From NCBI GenBank assembly GCA_001510575.1, contig LNGK01000008.1:384340-448339 (forward strand): a stretch of 64,000 bases of DNA. The letters run 5' to 3'. This document shows positions 1 to 12,315 of this stretch, piece after piece. A program made the translations under genes and the position numbers. This stretch comes from Knoxdaviesia capensis (Eukaryota > Ascomycota > Sordariomycetes > Microascales > Gondwanamycetaceae). Position 1 is the stretch's first letter; each line of letters begins with the position of its first letter. The notes under the pieces were generated by a model. That model was not told the origin of the DNA and did not search any database. It saw only the letters and a list, made by a program, of their open reading frames with translations.

Positions 1-95
1 TGATCAAAAGACACCCAGGAAACAGAAGAGAAGAAGAAAGGGAAGGTACAGCCCAGAAGCGCAAGTCCCGCTTTCTTCGGTCGGAGACAACTGGG

Positions 96-134
<39 letters not shown>

Positions 135-2669
135 CATGGATTTACATGTAGTACAGATGCTTTAAGGCGGTGGTTCTGGTTCGGAAGGAAGCGGTGGTGT
201 ATATCACTTGGCTAATGGCTGGACATATCGTATTTTTTGCTGGGAAAAGTGGCCTCTGGTATCTTCCTATATGTATCCCGTGTGTACAGTATATAGCACC
301 CATAGCGGAGACGACGCACGTCTGGTGTGTGTATCGTCACCATCTTTTATATATATATATATATATATATTACGATGGTAGTAATATGCAGCCTCCTCAC
401 GCCGGAACACTCCTCGCTTGATTCGGCCTCCCAGAGACAGGCCGGGCGAGGAGAGAGAGGAGCACCTGATACAGCCTGCATGCACAGTTGGCTTCTGGGA
501 GAGAGGAGGGGGGAAGAGCGCAAATGGCACCCAAGGAAGGGTTGAAGTCACGATTATATAGGGAGTGTAGTGCAGAGAGACCGTCAGTATCTTGTTGGGT
601 GTATACCTGCGTTGGTTATTGTTGTTTATGTTGGGCTGCGTCCTCCCTCTCTGCCTCCCGCACCGCCGCCGCCCCTCGTGATGCATCCTGTTTGGACTCC
701 GTCTATGGCCTAATCCAGCCAGCCAGTCCGTGGGTGCAGACCTGGAGGCGGTATATGGAGCCATGCAGCTTCGTCGATATATCCTGCATCGGCCTAAGAG
801 TTTTCTGCCTGCCACCTGTCACCAGTTGATCTCTTTTTTTGTCCGTCCGCCCGTCCTACTATCCTAACTAGTCAGCGCCCGGGCTCTGGCTGGCTTCGAG
901 CACCTGCCAAAGAAAGTCCCCGTCCATCATCCATCGCCCCTTCCCTGATCAGCCTTTTGCACCCGCGGGCAGATATATCTCAAGGCGTGATTGTATCCGT
1001 CTCTCTTCTTCCTCTCATCATCATCATCATCTTCTTCTTCTTCTTCTTCTTCGTTCTCTATGGATACAGTCTATCACACCCAATTCCTGCATCTTTCCCA
1101 CAGTCCTCGCGTAACCTCACATACCGTCCCTTTTTGTTACTGGTCATTCCTCAAAAATCCCACAGTGCCAAATCTATCTACACACTCACTCTTCTTCTTT
1201 CTTCATTCTTCCTCTTCTGGCCTGGTGCGCTGTCCCCCCGGTTTCTCTCTCGTTTTTTCTCGCTCTCTTGTGCCCTCTCTCTCTCTCTTTTCCCTCCCTC
1301 TTCCTTGTCCTACCCAGTTTTAACCTTCTTCCGCACTTCTTCGCTCTTCCCTCCGCTCACATCAGAGTTGTGCTTCCCCCGTGTGGCCGTTCTTGTCATC
1401 ACCACCACCATCGTCGTCGTCACCACCACCTACCACCAGCTCTCTCCATACCTCCTTTCAGCAACTATTCTTCTTCTCTTTCTCTCTCCGTCTCTCATTA
1501 CTCCCCTCTTCTCTTCACTTCTCTCCCCCCCCCCACTGTTCTCTATACTGCTCATCCACACGTCCTCCTCCAATTGTGTGCACTGTCTCCTCCTCCTCCT
1601 CCTCTCTTCTTACCGCCACTCACACTCTTTCTTTCTCCTCGCCGTCTCTCCGATATTTCCTCAATTATATTTCTATCTCTCTCCCCAAATTTTGCTCCTC
1701 GGTTGTCCGACCCTGGAGATCTACTTAATTCTGGGTCTCTCGTCTCTCTGTTCCGCTTCCCGTACGTGACTTGCCACAATTTTAAAATCCTAATTCGACT
1801 GCCCCCATCTTGGGCTGCGTGTCTTACCCTCCTCTCGTCTCTCTCCCACTGTACATTCTTCTCTCGCACCCGTCCCCTCTGACTAAGCCCATTCTGCCCT
1901 TGTCTCGCGCTCTCTCTCTCGCTCTCTCTCGCTCTCTCTCGCTCTCTCTCGCTCTCTCTTTCCTGTATCCGTGCATCCTTCTCTCTCCGTCTCCATTCCA
2001 CTCCTTTTCTCTTCATTCCATCCCTCGACACACTTGTCCTCTCGGCCTCCTGCTCTTCTCCGGATAGCTGTCTTTGTTCCTCTTCTTCAAATCGTCGTCC
2101 CTTTCCCCCCAATCTGAACAACCACTTTTGACCCCTTCTGGCCCCGGGTTCTTCCCTTCATCTTCTCTGTCCTCTGTCTGACCTAAAAGTCCTCATTAGC
2201 CTCGCCAACACCCTGAGGGTCTTCTTCCTCGCTCTATCCCGCAGATTATTCTCGTACCACCGCCAATCTCTTCGCTGCGACGATTCAATCCCTCGTGAAT
2301 ACACAAGATCGCGAACCTTAAAAAAACAACTTCTTGTTCGCTCGATTTTAACCGTCTCTCCGATTCGCCTGTCGCCTGTCGCCGCATTATCTGGCCCGCA
2401 CTCGGATGCTGTCGATCTAGCCGGTCTTCGTTGTGGTGCGTTTGTGTTTGCGCGTTGGTGAAAGCCAGAGTGTCGGTGGATCTGTAACCGTTCGACCCGA
2501 TTCGGCGCCATCAAGGCTTCACCTCCCCGGACTGCTTTCTCCCAGTTCTTAACCGAACCCGCGAGGGTCATCGGTGTGCTTCAACATCCCGCCTGGCGAC
2601 TACGCCTGAGCCTCCCCTCCCGTTCGCCGCCTCCGCAGCCCCGCCTTCTTCTTCCGCCAATTCGCCATC
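1..2669. other. Intergenic and upstream region of the WD40 gene
   Basis: I see no convincing gene here. The first 900 bases are mixed sequence with a GA repeat near 99-129 and a TA repeat near 347-370. From about 1000 to 2150 the plus strand is strongly C+T-rich, with TCA/TTC runs near 1015-1050. From about 2150 to 2669 composition normalises and leads directly into the WD40 gene start. The open frames over the CT-rich part encode only Ser/Leu/Pro/Phe low-complexity peptides and are best read as artefacts. The polypyrimidine stretch on the coding strand is typical of promoters and 5' leaders in filamentous ascomycetes, so this is probably the promoter and leader of the gene at 2670. Confidence 0.6.
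1909..1960. repeat. 10-bp tandem repeat in CT-rich leader
   Basis: About five copies of a 10-bp unit (GCTCTCTCTC) lie in tandem inside the CT-rich region upstream of the WD40 gene. Confidence 0.8.
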
Positions 2670-4681
2670 ATGTCTTCACACCACGACTCCCACTCCCCGC
2701 TCGCAGAGCCCGACGATGTCGACGTTGATCTCCTCTACTTCCAAATCCCCGATACAATCACCGCTGCCGGCGTCATTCAACAACTCAGCGTCCAGTCCAT
2801 CCATCAGCTTCAGTTCCACGGTCCACCACCACCCGGTACGTCGCATGCAAAGGGCATCAGCTGTCTTTCTCCCCGGGCTCTCTGTTATGAGATGCCACCA
2901 ACCTATCCTATTCATGTCCCTATGTTCCCTTTGCTAACAGCCTCCCAGCAGTCACAAGCCCATCGTCGGCGTCTTCCGGCTCCGGCTCCGGCTCCGACGG
3001 CAGCTCCTCCTCCGAATCTGAAAATATCCAGATCGCCGAAGATCCCTTACCGACCGACCCCCCTCAAGGTCCTCTCCCGGCACAGCCAAACCCCCTCTTG
3101 ACCTTGACCCACAACCCGCAGTTTTTCTTCAACAATGTCGCCCACGGTCTCCTTAGCCCCGACAACCCGGGCCTTCTGTTCTTCCTGCTCGAGTGGTGCA
3201 CCCGGAAAACCCCCGATGTCGTCGCGTCGATTCCCCGTGCCGGCCGCGTCGAGTCGCTCGTCACCACCCGCGTTAATCTCATCCAGTACAACGATCTCGA
3301 AGGCGATATGTGGGATGTCCAGGGAATCGACTGGACCCGCCTCAAGGTGCCTCGCAAACACGCTCGCATACGGCGGAACTGTCTGTACCAGAACTACACA
3401 AACTGCAAGGGCTCCGATGCTCCACCGGTACGTTATCTTCAAGATGGATGAATCGACAGAGAGAAATGTCCATTCTAACTTCCAACTTGCTCCGTGTATA
3501 TCTAGCCAACCCCCTCTCTATCGGAGATTTCCATCCCCGCCACCGAAAACTACTTCAGATTCCACCGAAACCACATCCGGAAACACATGTACCTCACCCA
3601 CTTTCAACTTCGGAATATTCTCGCCGTCGGCTCGCGGAACCGCTCGTTCTTCCCCTCATTGCGAGGTGTCTGGCAGCTCGACACCGTCACCGGCTCTGAT
3701 GAGCTGGCCATGGACATGAGCGATCTCGGCACCCGCATTCCCATCTCGACGGTTGCCGCCGACTACGGCATCCTAATTGCCGGAACTTTTAACGGCGATT
3801 ATGGCATGCGAAACCTGACCTCGGACTCGAAACGACGATTTGACGGACAGATTACGAGCAACACCAGCGGTATCACCAACCATGTCCAACTACATCGCCT
3901 GCGCTCTTCCGGCGGCCCGATCGCCGCCTTTGCCTCGAACGACCAGGGCTTCCGCCTGCTCGACGTCGCCACGCAGACCTTCTTCCGCGAGAGCATGTAC
4001 GACCTGCCCATCAACTGCTCGGCCATTTCTCCCGACATGCGGCTGCGCGTGATGGTGGGCGACAGCAAGCGGGTGCTGATCGCCAACGCCGAGACCGGCC
4101 AGATCATGGAGGAGCTGCTGGACCACAAGGACTACGGCTTCGCGTGCGACTGGGCCGATGACGGGTGGACGGTGGCCACGGGGTTCCAAGATAAGACGGT
4201 GAAGATCTGGGATGCGCGGCGGTGGAAGAACTCGAGCGGCGAGGCGACGCCGCTGGTTAGCATCCGGTCGGAGATGGCGGGCGTGCGCAGCCTGCGGTTC
4301 TCGCCGGCCGGCAGCGGCAAGCGCGTGCTGGTGGCGGCCGAGGAGGCCGACTACGTCAACATCATCGACGGGCGCGACTTCCAGCGCAAGCAGTCGTTCG
4401 ACATCTTTGGCGAGATTGGCGGGATCTCCTTCTCCGACGACGGCCAGGAGCTGCAGGTGCTGTGCTGCGACCCGCACCGCGGCGGCGTCATCTCGCTGCG
4501 GCGGGCCGACCAGGGCGCCGAAGTCGACGACGTGTGGCGCATGCTCCGGCCGCCGACGGGGCGTGACTGCTTCGACTGGCCGGCCACGCCCGTCGATACC
4601 GTGTATCACCACAAGGCGCGGGGCACGCTGACGCAGCGGAGACGGCGGGCGGCCGCGGCGATTCCGCTGTCGCTGTTCTAG
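2670..4681 (+). CDS. WD40-repeat protein (fungal, function unassigned)
   Basis: Three exons: 2670-2835, 2949-3427 and 3506-4681 (606 residues). The donors are GTACGT twice and the acceptors CCCAG and TCTAG; the phases join cleanly. The acceptor at 2948 was chosen over the AG at 2940 because only it keeps the frame. The start has a good context (ATCATG) and is the first ATG of the frame. The N-terminal ~100 residues are Ser/Pro/acidic and probably disordered. A conserved-looking block follows (WDVQGIDWTRLKVPRKHAR and NYFRFHRNHIRKHMYLTHFQ). The C-terminal half is a beta-propeller with one very clear WD repeat at about residues 421-451 (DHKDYGFACDW to KTVKIWDARRW). The layout resembles uncharacterised fungal WD proteins of the S. 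pombe SPBC2A9.03 or DUF2415 kind; that family assignment is from memory and uncertain. No substrate or partner can be deduced. It converges with btgE. Confidence 0.9.
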
Positions 4682-6552
4682 ACTTGCCTTTCTTCCCCTC
4701 TCTCATTCATCCCGCCTCCCTAGGGGCCTCTTCCCCCTCTTCGATTCTTCATCCCCCCCTTCTGCTTCTTTTCTTTGGGAAGACCCTCACGATTCCTCTT
4801 TTTTATGTACTGGAGAGCGCTTCTAAGTTGTCTTTCCAATGTTGGTTGCTCATCTTTTCTTCTTCTCCCCCTTTTTTGACTCTGCTCTTTTTTGTTTTCA
4901 TCTGCCTTCGATCTCACGATCAACCATCATCATTTCATGTCACGCCCACTCAACTATTTTGCTTTTTCCTTCTCCATGATATCCCGGAGTTTTCTTTTGT
5001 CTTTTCATTCTCCTGCTTTCTTTTCCTCTTCTCTGCAAACCTTTCATCTGTACATAGCGCACTCACTTCCTTCCCTCCCCCATCCGATGATCCTACTCAT
5101 CGAGATTCTGTCTGCATGTCCCAAACATTCGTCACTCCGTTTAAACTCGTTCTTCACGTTCCTGGTTTTTTTCTGGCGGGGTGTCGCTGGATATCGCTGC
5201 TGGAACCTCTTTGTTTTAATGTTTGTCCGCCACCCTTCATTACCGTATCTTCCCCCCTCTCCCCAAACATCTTTATATCCCATCCGTATCTTTTTCTTTT
5301 TTTTTATCTAGCTGCATGTGCATGGACTCTGCGCCGTGTCAATGAAATTTATGACGAATCTTACTTTTTTTCTTCTTCTTCCTTCGTATCTCTCGTGTTC
5401 TCATTTCCTCCTTCCGTGATATGTACGTCTCTTTTGGGGTGTTTGACCATCCGGGTGCTTTCCTTGCTGGGTGGGTGTACTACAAGTACATAAAGTACAT
5501 ATGGAATTGCCGTCCAAAAAGAAATCGGGAGGATACATGTGGGCGCAGCTAGCATGTCAGCTCCATGGGGATGGACACCCTTTGCCATCTATCTCTCTGT
5601 TCTGTTCCTGGTTGCGAGAGGCACATTTGCATGCATGTCCCGACGAGAACTTCGCAGCGCCCCTCGCGTAACGCGCCAAACCCGCCAGATAGGGGGGGAC
5701 CCTCCCACATGTGCCGCCAGTCTCTCAAGGTCAGGTAAGTGTGGGTCGGGGTCGGGTCGGTCTGTACGGTACGCACCAGAGGAGAGGCTTTTTTTTTTTT
5801 TGCAAGGGTTCCTTCCTGTGCATCTGCGTGGACCATCGTGTGCCCTGCTCTTCACGGCGTGTGCAGCACCGTGTCCGGCCCACCAGCTCTCTCTCAACCA
5901 GCACACACAGTCAGCACAATCCGCCCTTACGGACGTGGGACCAAAGGGCCAAGCAGCCACACCGGGCAAGAGCCGGAACATGGCGACCGAAGCGAGTTTG
6001 CAAGTCAGTCGACGGAAGAAAAGAGACGCTCGGAGATCTTCAGAGCCTGGGGCCTCGTACCCAAGACGAGCACGTACGCACAGCCCCAAGACAAGACGTC
6101 AACAGGACGAGAGAGCCTCATGCATATATACGCGCGAAGTGTAGCAGGAAAACAGCAAGAAGAACAAAGCAAACAATCAACATCTCGAACAAATTATGTA
6201 CAACGACAACTTCTCCCCTCCTCCGATCCATGGCGAGGCTTCATGATTTTCAGGGTTTACGGGTGCCAACAGAGACGGCGTTCCGTGGAGCGAACTTCAC
6301 AAAACATGAGTTTAAAATCTTCTTGATTTCTTTTCTTTCTTTTCCAAATAAAATAGTAGATCACGAAGTAAGACGAGGCAATTCTCTCTTGCTCTTATTC
6401 AAAAAAAAAATCGGGTGGACGGGGCTCTCATTCATTAGCAGCGTGAGAGATGCAAAAATTATCGGGGAAAAAAAACAAGCAATAATAAATCCAAAAAAAA
6501 ATTTAAAAGTTTTCAACACAGCAAGCAACATCCCCCAACGGGTTTACATTAT
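4682..6552. other. Convergent intergenic region (3' flanks)
   Basis: This lies between two convergent genes. From 4690 to about 5400 the plus strand is T-rich, consistent with a long 3' untranslated region of the WD40 gene. From about 6300 to 6550 the plus strand is A-rich, consistent with the 3' end of btgE read on the minus strand. The middle part (5600-6200) is GC-balanced and I found no supportable gene in it. Confidence 0.6.
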
Positions 6553-8795
6553 TTACTGGAACGCAGGGTTGATGTCGAAGAACGGCTCGCACTCGCAAGC
6601 ACCGGGAGCCTTCCAGTGGGCCTCACCATAGGTGAAGAACACAACGTCGTTGCCGACAGCGCTGCGGATCGAGTCGATGGCAATCTTCTGCTCAGAGACA
6701 CCAGGGCGGGCAAGGCCGTTGGCCTTACCGGCGCTGGGCCAACCGCACTCGAGCGAGACGGCGTTCTTGCCGCAGATGGAGCGCACAATATCGAGCTGGC
6801 CCTTGACAAACTGTCCGGCGGTCTCGGGAGTGGTCTCGGCGTTGAAGTACGGGTGGGTCTGGGCGCCGACAATGTCAACAGCCGGGCAGAGCGAGCTGCC
6901 AAACGACTCCCACACGTTGACCGTCTCGGCGGTGGTGAACGGGCCAGTGTAGCCGGCAGACACGCACTTCTCCTTGACGGTGACGATGAGCTGCACGAGC
7001 TGGGTGGCCGAGCAGAGACCCTGGAAGACGCACTCGTTACCAACAACGAGGAGGTCAACCAGGTGCCACTTCTTCCAACTGGTGATGGCCTCAACCTGCT
7101 CCTGGACCTCTCCAGCGTACGAGCAGCCAGCCTGCTTGACGAAGATACCAATGATCATGCGGATGCCATTCTGCTCGCAAGCATCACCCACGTTCTCCAG
7201 AGTGGAGCAGTCGGTCGAGTAGACGCGGACGGTGGAGAAGCCCCAGGCCTTGATATTGGCGATATCTTGGAACACCTGATCGCGGGACTTGCAAACACCG
7301 GTGTCCTCAGTGTACGGGGTGTAGGTAATGGCCCAGTGGTCGTCGTTACCGCCGCCAACGCTAGGGGAAGGGGTGGTGGCCTCGGGCTCGGGCTCGGGGG
7401 AAGCCTCCGGGGTAGGCTCAGCAGCCGGGGCCGGGGCAGGCTCGGGAGCGGGAGCAGCCTCGGGGGCAGGAGTCGGGGCGGGGGCGGGGGCAGGCGAGGT
7501 GTACGGGCACACGGTGACGAAAGCGCTCTCGGTAACGGTAACAATGACAACGTCCTTGGTGTACTCGCCAGGGGCGTAGCTGGTGACGCAAGGGTACTCA
7601 ACGACGGTCTCCTCGACGGTGACGGTGGTGGTGGACGGCTTGATCGTGTAAGTGCCGGCAGTGGGGCACACGAAGGTGGTGACCTCGACCCAGCTGGTGA
7701 CAACGGTGCCGATGGTAGTCTCGGTGGCGTACGGGCAAGTGATGGTGGTGGGCTCGGTCACGGTGGTGGTGACTCCTCCGTACGTGTGCTCACCGCTGGG
7801 CAGGAGGGTGGAGGTGCCAACGCAGACGGTGGTCGACTCGGTCAGAGTGATGGTGGTGGCGGGGAAAGTGCAAGTTCCCGGGAGCACCGACGGGGCGCAA
7901 GTGGCCGTCTCGGGAGTCGGCACGCACGCGGTCGAGCTCGACGTGGTCGACGTGGTGGGCTCGGCAGACGAAGTCGAGATCGAGGTCGAAGTTGAAGTCG
8001 AGCTCGAGGAGGTGGAGGTCGACGTCGGCTTGGGCTTCGGCGGGGGGTTGTGCACTAGAAATTGAATCATATGTCAACATCAACTGAGCTTCGCCGTTGT
8101 TACAATATGGCATTGTTTTCATCAGGTCATCAGGCTTGTGGCTCCTTCTTTTTAGTGCAGACTACTGCATTGGTTTAGATGGCGGCGGCACCGATATCTG
8201 CTAGTGGCAGAATAAGGAATGCTCCAAGTCGGATTCATGATCGATCTCTGGGCCCAGCCAATCACCGATTAAGGGAGAGGCGGGCTACGGCCAAAACAAA
8301 GCCACATAGCAGCTGTCAGGAATGCTGGTTTGTTTTTGCAGGTTTGTTTTCGCAGGCTGTGTCCTCCCGATTTGAGCAACCTCGCACGAGCGTGATGCAG
8401 GTAAGCGAAATCCAGCAAGCCCGTAGCCGTTTCCCCAGAATTGATCCATGAATCCAACTTCCGAGCGAAGAGCCGCAGGATTAACCATACACCCGGAAAT
8501 GAGAACCGATTATCCGGGTCGCAAATACCAAGAAACCGGGTGGAAGCAAAACCAGGCCGTACTGTCAAGAACGGGAACAACAGGGGATTCAGAGAAAATT
8601 CATACGCGTCGGCTCGCCATAGTAGGTCGAGTAGATGGTGGTGCACTCGGCAAGGCACTCGGCGCCGGTTCCAGTGGCGAGAGCAGCGGCGGAACGCTTG
8701 TTGGCGTGGAGGTGCATGTGGTTGTGCGAGGCGGCAACGGCTCCGGCGGCGCCGGCCACAACGGCCATGGCGGCGGAGAAAACGGTACCCTTCAT
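6553..8795 (-). CDS. btgE: BtgE-like GH17 cell-wall protein (endo-1,3-beta-glucanase/transglycosylase family)
   Basis: Two exons on the minus strand: 8795-8606 and 8054-6553 (563 residues). Donor GTATGA, acceptor CTAG; phase 1 is preserved. Residues 1-21 are a signal peptide (MKGTVFSAAMAVVAGAAGAV). Next come a His-rich stretch, a cysteine-containing module ending YSTYYGEPT, and a Ser/Thr tract. Three related Thr/Val-rich modules follow, each with a VC or CPY cysteine, and then a Pro/Ala/Glu linker. The C-terminal ~240 residues are a GH17 domain. E404 in VVGNE is the expected proton donor and E499 in SLECGWPS the expected nucleophile. The C-terminus (NPAFQ) has no GPI-type tail, so the protein is probably secreted or wall-associated through its repeats. 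This architecture matches Aspergillus BtgE, a Scw-type wall protein; members are annotated as beta-glucosidases but more likely remodel beta-1,3-glucan. The 551-base intron is unusually long for this group. The coding part lacks RIP-like bias. Confidence 0.93.
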
Positions 8796-9783
8796 GGTGA
8801 AATTGGTTGTCGGCACGGAAATTAAGACGAGCGGAATATAGACAATAGATAGATTTCGAACGTGGGAAGTATTGTTTGATGCTGAAAAGCGATCGTAAGA
8901 AGCTAAGAGAAAAAACTGAAGCTGGTGAAAATAAAACCAAAAGGAAAACGAATGCCCGCTGAATGAGTGAAGCGGTGGTTGAGTAAAAAACGGAAAAGAA
9001 AGAAACGAAGAAGGAGAAGAGAAAACGAAGCACAAGATCGTCAACTCTACATCAACTTCAGGATCGAGGGTGAGGAGGGAAGAAAAGGGAAAAGATGGGA
9101 GAAGAGAGGAAAGAAGAGAGGAAAAGGAAGAGAAGAAGAAGGGAAAGAAAGAGAGAGAGAGAGATAGGGGATAAAAAAAGAAGTGGAGAGAGAGGGTGTG
9201 TGACCAGTGGCAGCCAAATGGCAGGAACAACCCAGACAGGAGAGAAGGAAAGTGGAGAGACACAGAACACGCTGGGCAGGAGCGACTTCAGATTGTGTGT
9301 GGGATAGGCCAGGGAAGGAACGAGAGCCAAGCAGGGCAGGCAAGGCAAGGGCAGGAGAGCAAGGGCAGGTAGGAGGTAAGAGAAGGAAGGAGAGAGCCTG
9401 GACTAAGGTTCTTGCTCTTTCCTTGTTGCATGGCCCTGAATTTTACACAGAAGGCGCGGCCGGCCAAGGAGAGAGAAAGAATCACAGTGGCAGGAGCAAC
9501 GCAGGCGACCGGGCTAGCAACGGCAGCATTTGGGAAGTCACATCTCACTCCAGGTCAGCACCGTATTCTCCTGCTTGTGGTAGATGAGACCTCCCGTCTG
9601 GGAAGGATCATAGGTATTTTAGATACATTACGATGCATACTGGTTATCAAGGGTATCTTTCCACCAATCTTGGCGCCTATCCCTAATTTTAAACCCTAGC
9701 CCTAAAGTACTCTTTTTAATCAAAACAAAAATTCTTCTCCACAGCTACTTCTTCTTCTTCTTCTTCTTCTTCCTTCCTTCGTA

Positions 9784-9917
9784 CCAACCAATTTTCTTCC
9801 TGCCAACCTTCTTCCTGCCAACCTTCTTCCTGCCAACCTTCTTCCTGCCAACCAACTTCCTTCCTGCCAACCAACTTCCTTCCTACCAACCAACTTCCTT
9901 CCTGCCAAACAATTTTT
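9784..9917. repeat. Minisatellite with 15-16-bp units
   Basis: A tandem array of a core CCAACCTTCTTCCTG drifts into CCAACCAACTTCCTTCCTG-type units, roughly eight copies, directly preceded by a TTC run (9749-9775). The change of unit along the array suggests slippage followed by unit expansion. Confidence 0.85.
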
Positions 9918-9954
9918 TCCTACAAAACAGGCGCTACACGAAACCGAGTCCGCA

Positions 9955-9955
9955 A

Positions 9956-10003
<48 letters not shown>

Positions 10004-10136
10004 GAAAAAGAGAGAGAAAGAGAAAGAGAGGGAGAGACACACACAGAGAGAAAAAGAGAGAGAAAGAGGGAGACACGCACACAGAGAGAAAAAGAGAGAG
10101 AGAGAGAGAGAGAGACACAGAGAGGGAGAGAGAGGG
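9955..10136. repeat. GA-rich microsatellite with ACACAC interruptions
   Basis: About 180 bases are almost pure purine on the plus strand: (GA)n and GAAA runs interrupted by three short ACACACA blocks at near-regular spacing. This looks like a small higher-order repeat made from one GA/AC module. Confidence 0.85.
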
Positions 10137-11599
10137 GGGTGTCCGAGTTTTGGCGGGCGTGGAGCACGGTAGCTAGGCTCTGGCACTGACTTCTGCGCTG
10201 GGCTCTGGTACTGGCTTCCCTGAATGCCTTCAAGAATTGAAGAGTCAAGGCAGGATACAAAGTAGGGGGGGTGTATGCTCGGTTCCTGGACCCACATAGA
10301 AGTAGCGCTAAAAGACCCACTAAAAAGGTACTTCTCAACATCCTTGTTAGATTTTAGCGTGTGGTGGAAACTTTTACCCGTATGATAGTACATACTGTAC
10401 AGTATACTGGTTCAGGACAGTTACAGAAGGAAGGAAGGAACGGCGAGGGGGGAATGGAAAGAGACAACAGCAGCAATCCGCCGTGAAATGATCAGAAGGA
10501 AGGAACAAAACAGCAAAGATCAGGAAGGAACGGACGGACTGGGGGGGTGGGAGTGGAGAGAGAAATTGGAAAGGGGGGGCGTGGCCATGGAAATTAGCAC
10601 AAGCTTCTCTCTCTCTCTCGCGCAGCAAAGCGACGAGGAATCAGAAAGAAAAAGGAAATGAGGTCGACCAGGGATCAGAGCTGCAATTGGCCGATTGGCG
10701 CTTGAAGGTCTTTCGGCCGTGTCCTTTTTGGGGGGGGGGGGTTGTCTCTTTGGTGGTTGGTTCCTGGATGGGGTGTTACACCGTACCTGCATATCGGGGC
10801 ACTGTTGCCGCACTGTACAATAGGCCGTTGGTTCCGGTACGATTTCTGCACGGTCTAGCCGAGCCGGGGCGGCACTGTGCGCAACAATGAAAAAAGGCGG
10901 TGTTTGGATCCTTCCCACTTGGCTAGTCGGCGCTCGTTGCTGTTTACCGTGCCTTGCGGTGAAATTACTGGCCACTAGCTGGCAGCTGCCCAGACCTGCC
11001 AAGTGCCTCACGGCATTTCTCTCCAGGCCCTTGGAAAAGTCTCCTTGGTGTGTTTGACCCTCCTTTTCTCGCCAACATTCAGTACCAGACCGCTCGTGAG
11101 ATTGTTTTTCCCTAACGCTGATGCTGTTTTGCCCAGCCAGGGAGACCGGGGGGGCCCCCAAGCACAGAGTTTGCGTCTCGACGGCAAAGGGCACAGGTGG
11201 TGTTGGAGCCCAGACGTGGTGGTTCTTCTCCTACCAAGAGCAAGGAGCAAAGGTTTGGGTGTGGCGTAGATTCGGTGCAAGTTGAGTTTATTGCACATAA
11301 GAACGGAGATGCCACCTGTAAGTTTTTACCTCACAGGGCCCTGACTCGCAGATATACAGTACCTAATACAGATCGGATGGTTATGGCTTATATGTGGTGG
11401 GAAGACTTGTAGAATAAACTCGAGAGATGGGATGAAATAGGGAAGGAACGAACAGATGCCGTGTTTCTAGCGGTTCTGGCAGGTTCTATCACCTATTAAT
11501 GCTGATCTCGAAGTCTGACTGAATAGACGCTTCTAGATTGGTTGTGCTCCTTCCTGTGCCTCTTGGAAGCACAAGACATGCACATCCAGCTGTATCCGA

Positions 11600-11660
11600 G
11601 TACTGTACTACAGTACTGTACATAGTGGCATAGTGCAGCACAATATACAGTACTGAACAT
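11600..11660. repeat. Palindromic TACTGTA/TACAGTA cluster
   Basis: Several overlapping copies of the inverted-repeat words TACTGTAC and GTACAGTA occur within about 60 bases. Both strands read nearly the same, so hairpins are possible. Similar clusters occur elsewhere in the intergenic DNA of this window. Confidence 0.75.
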
Positions 11661-12234
11661 ATCAACGGCCAGAGAAGAAAACGACGCGGGCTGGTAGGAG
11701 GCCAAGATGCATTCATGCAAAGCACTCATTTGTGGTGGCTCTGCCCCAATCTCAGGTCTGTGGGGCCTCAACGAAGCGAATCATAGCGTCCACACAGCCT
11801 GAGCCCAGACCTAGATTTAGTGTAGCCATCTCATCTCTCCGCCTTCCACTGTGGTCAAGGCCGGATGAGTAACAACAACAGCAGCACAACGAGTATACGA
11901 AGGAGGCCTCAGCTGGTCCTGTATCTACGATACCTGTGCTGCCTCTTAATCTCGCATGTCTCAAAAAGCCAAGGCAGGCCAGCCCAGAAATGTACAGTAA
12001 TCTGATCTCAGGCGAAAAACCAGCCAGCCAGCAAAAAGAAAAAAGAAGAAGAAAAGGCGGGATCAACGCGCCAAAGGTCGGCCTGGACTGGTGACGCAGT
12101 TTAATTGAAGGAGGGGGGGGTGGAGTTTGGATCTGGGGGAAACGGAAATTATGGCCGCGTTATCCTCGAGCAGCGGCCTTTTATCGATAAACAAACGAAA
12201 TGCGGTGAGGGCACTCACTTTACGTACAGCCAGT

Positions 12235-12315
12235 TACTGTACTTAACACTACTGTACTACTGTACACGACACTACTATACCATACAGTACAGTACTGTGC
12301 TGTACAGTACATACG
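12235..12315. repeat. Palindromic TACTGTA/TACAGTA cluster
   Basis: This is the densest cluster in the window: alternating TACTGTAC, CATACAGTAC and CTGTACAGTAC words over about 80 bases. It is intergenic and not associated with a recognisable gene. Confidence 0.75.

Noticed and set aside
957..1882. Overlapping open frames rich in Ser, Leu, Pro and Phe on the plus strand
   Set aside because: They simply translate a CT-rich tract in all frames, with no domain or codon preference; best read as promoter/leader.
6616..7995. A 459-codon Gly-rich frame antisense to btgE
   Set aside because: It mirrors the Thr/Pro/Ala repeats of btgE; no independent evidence of a gene.
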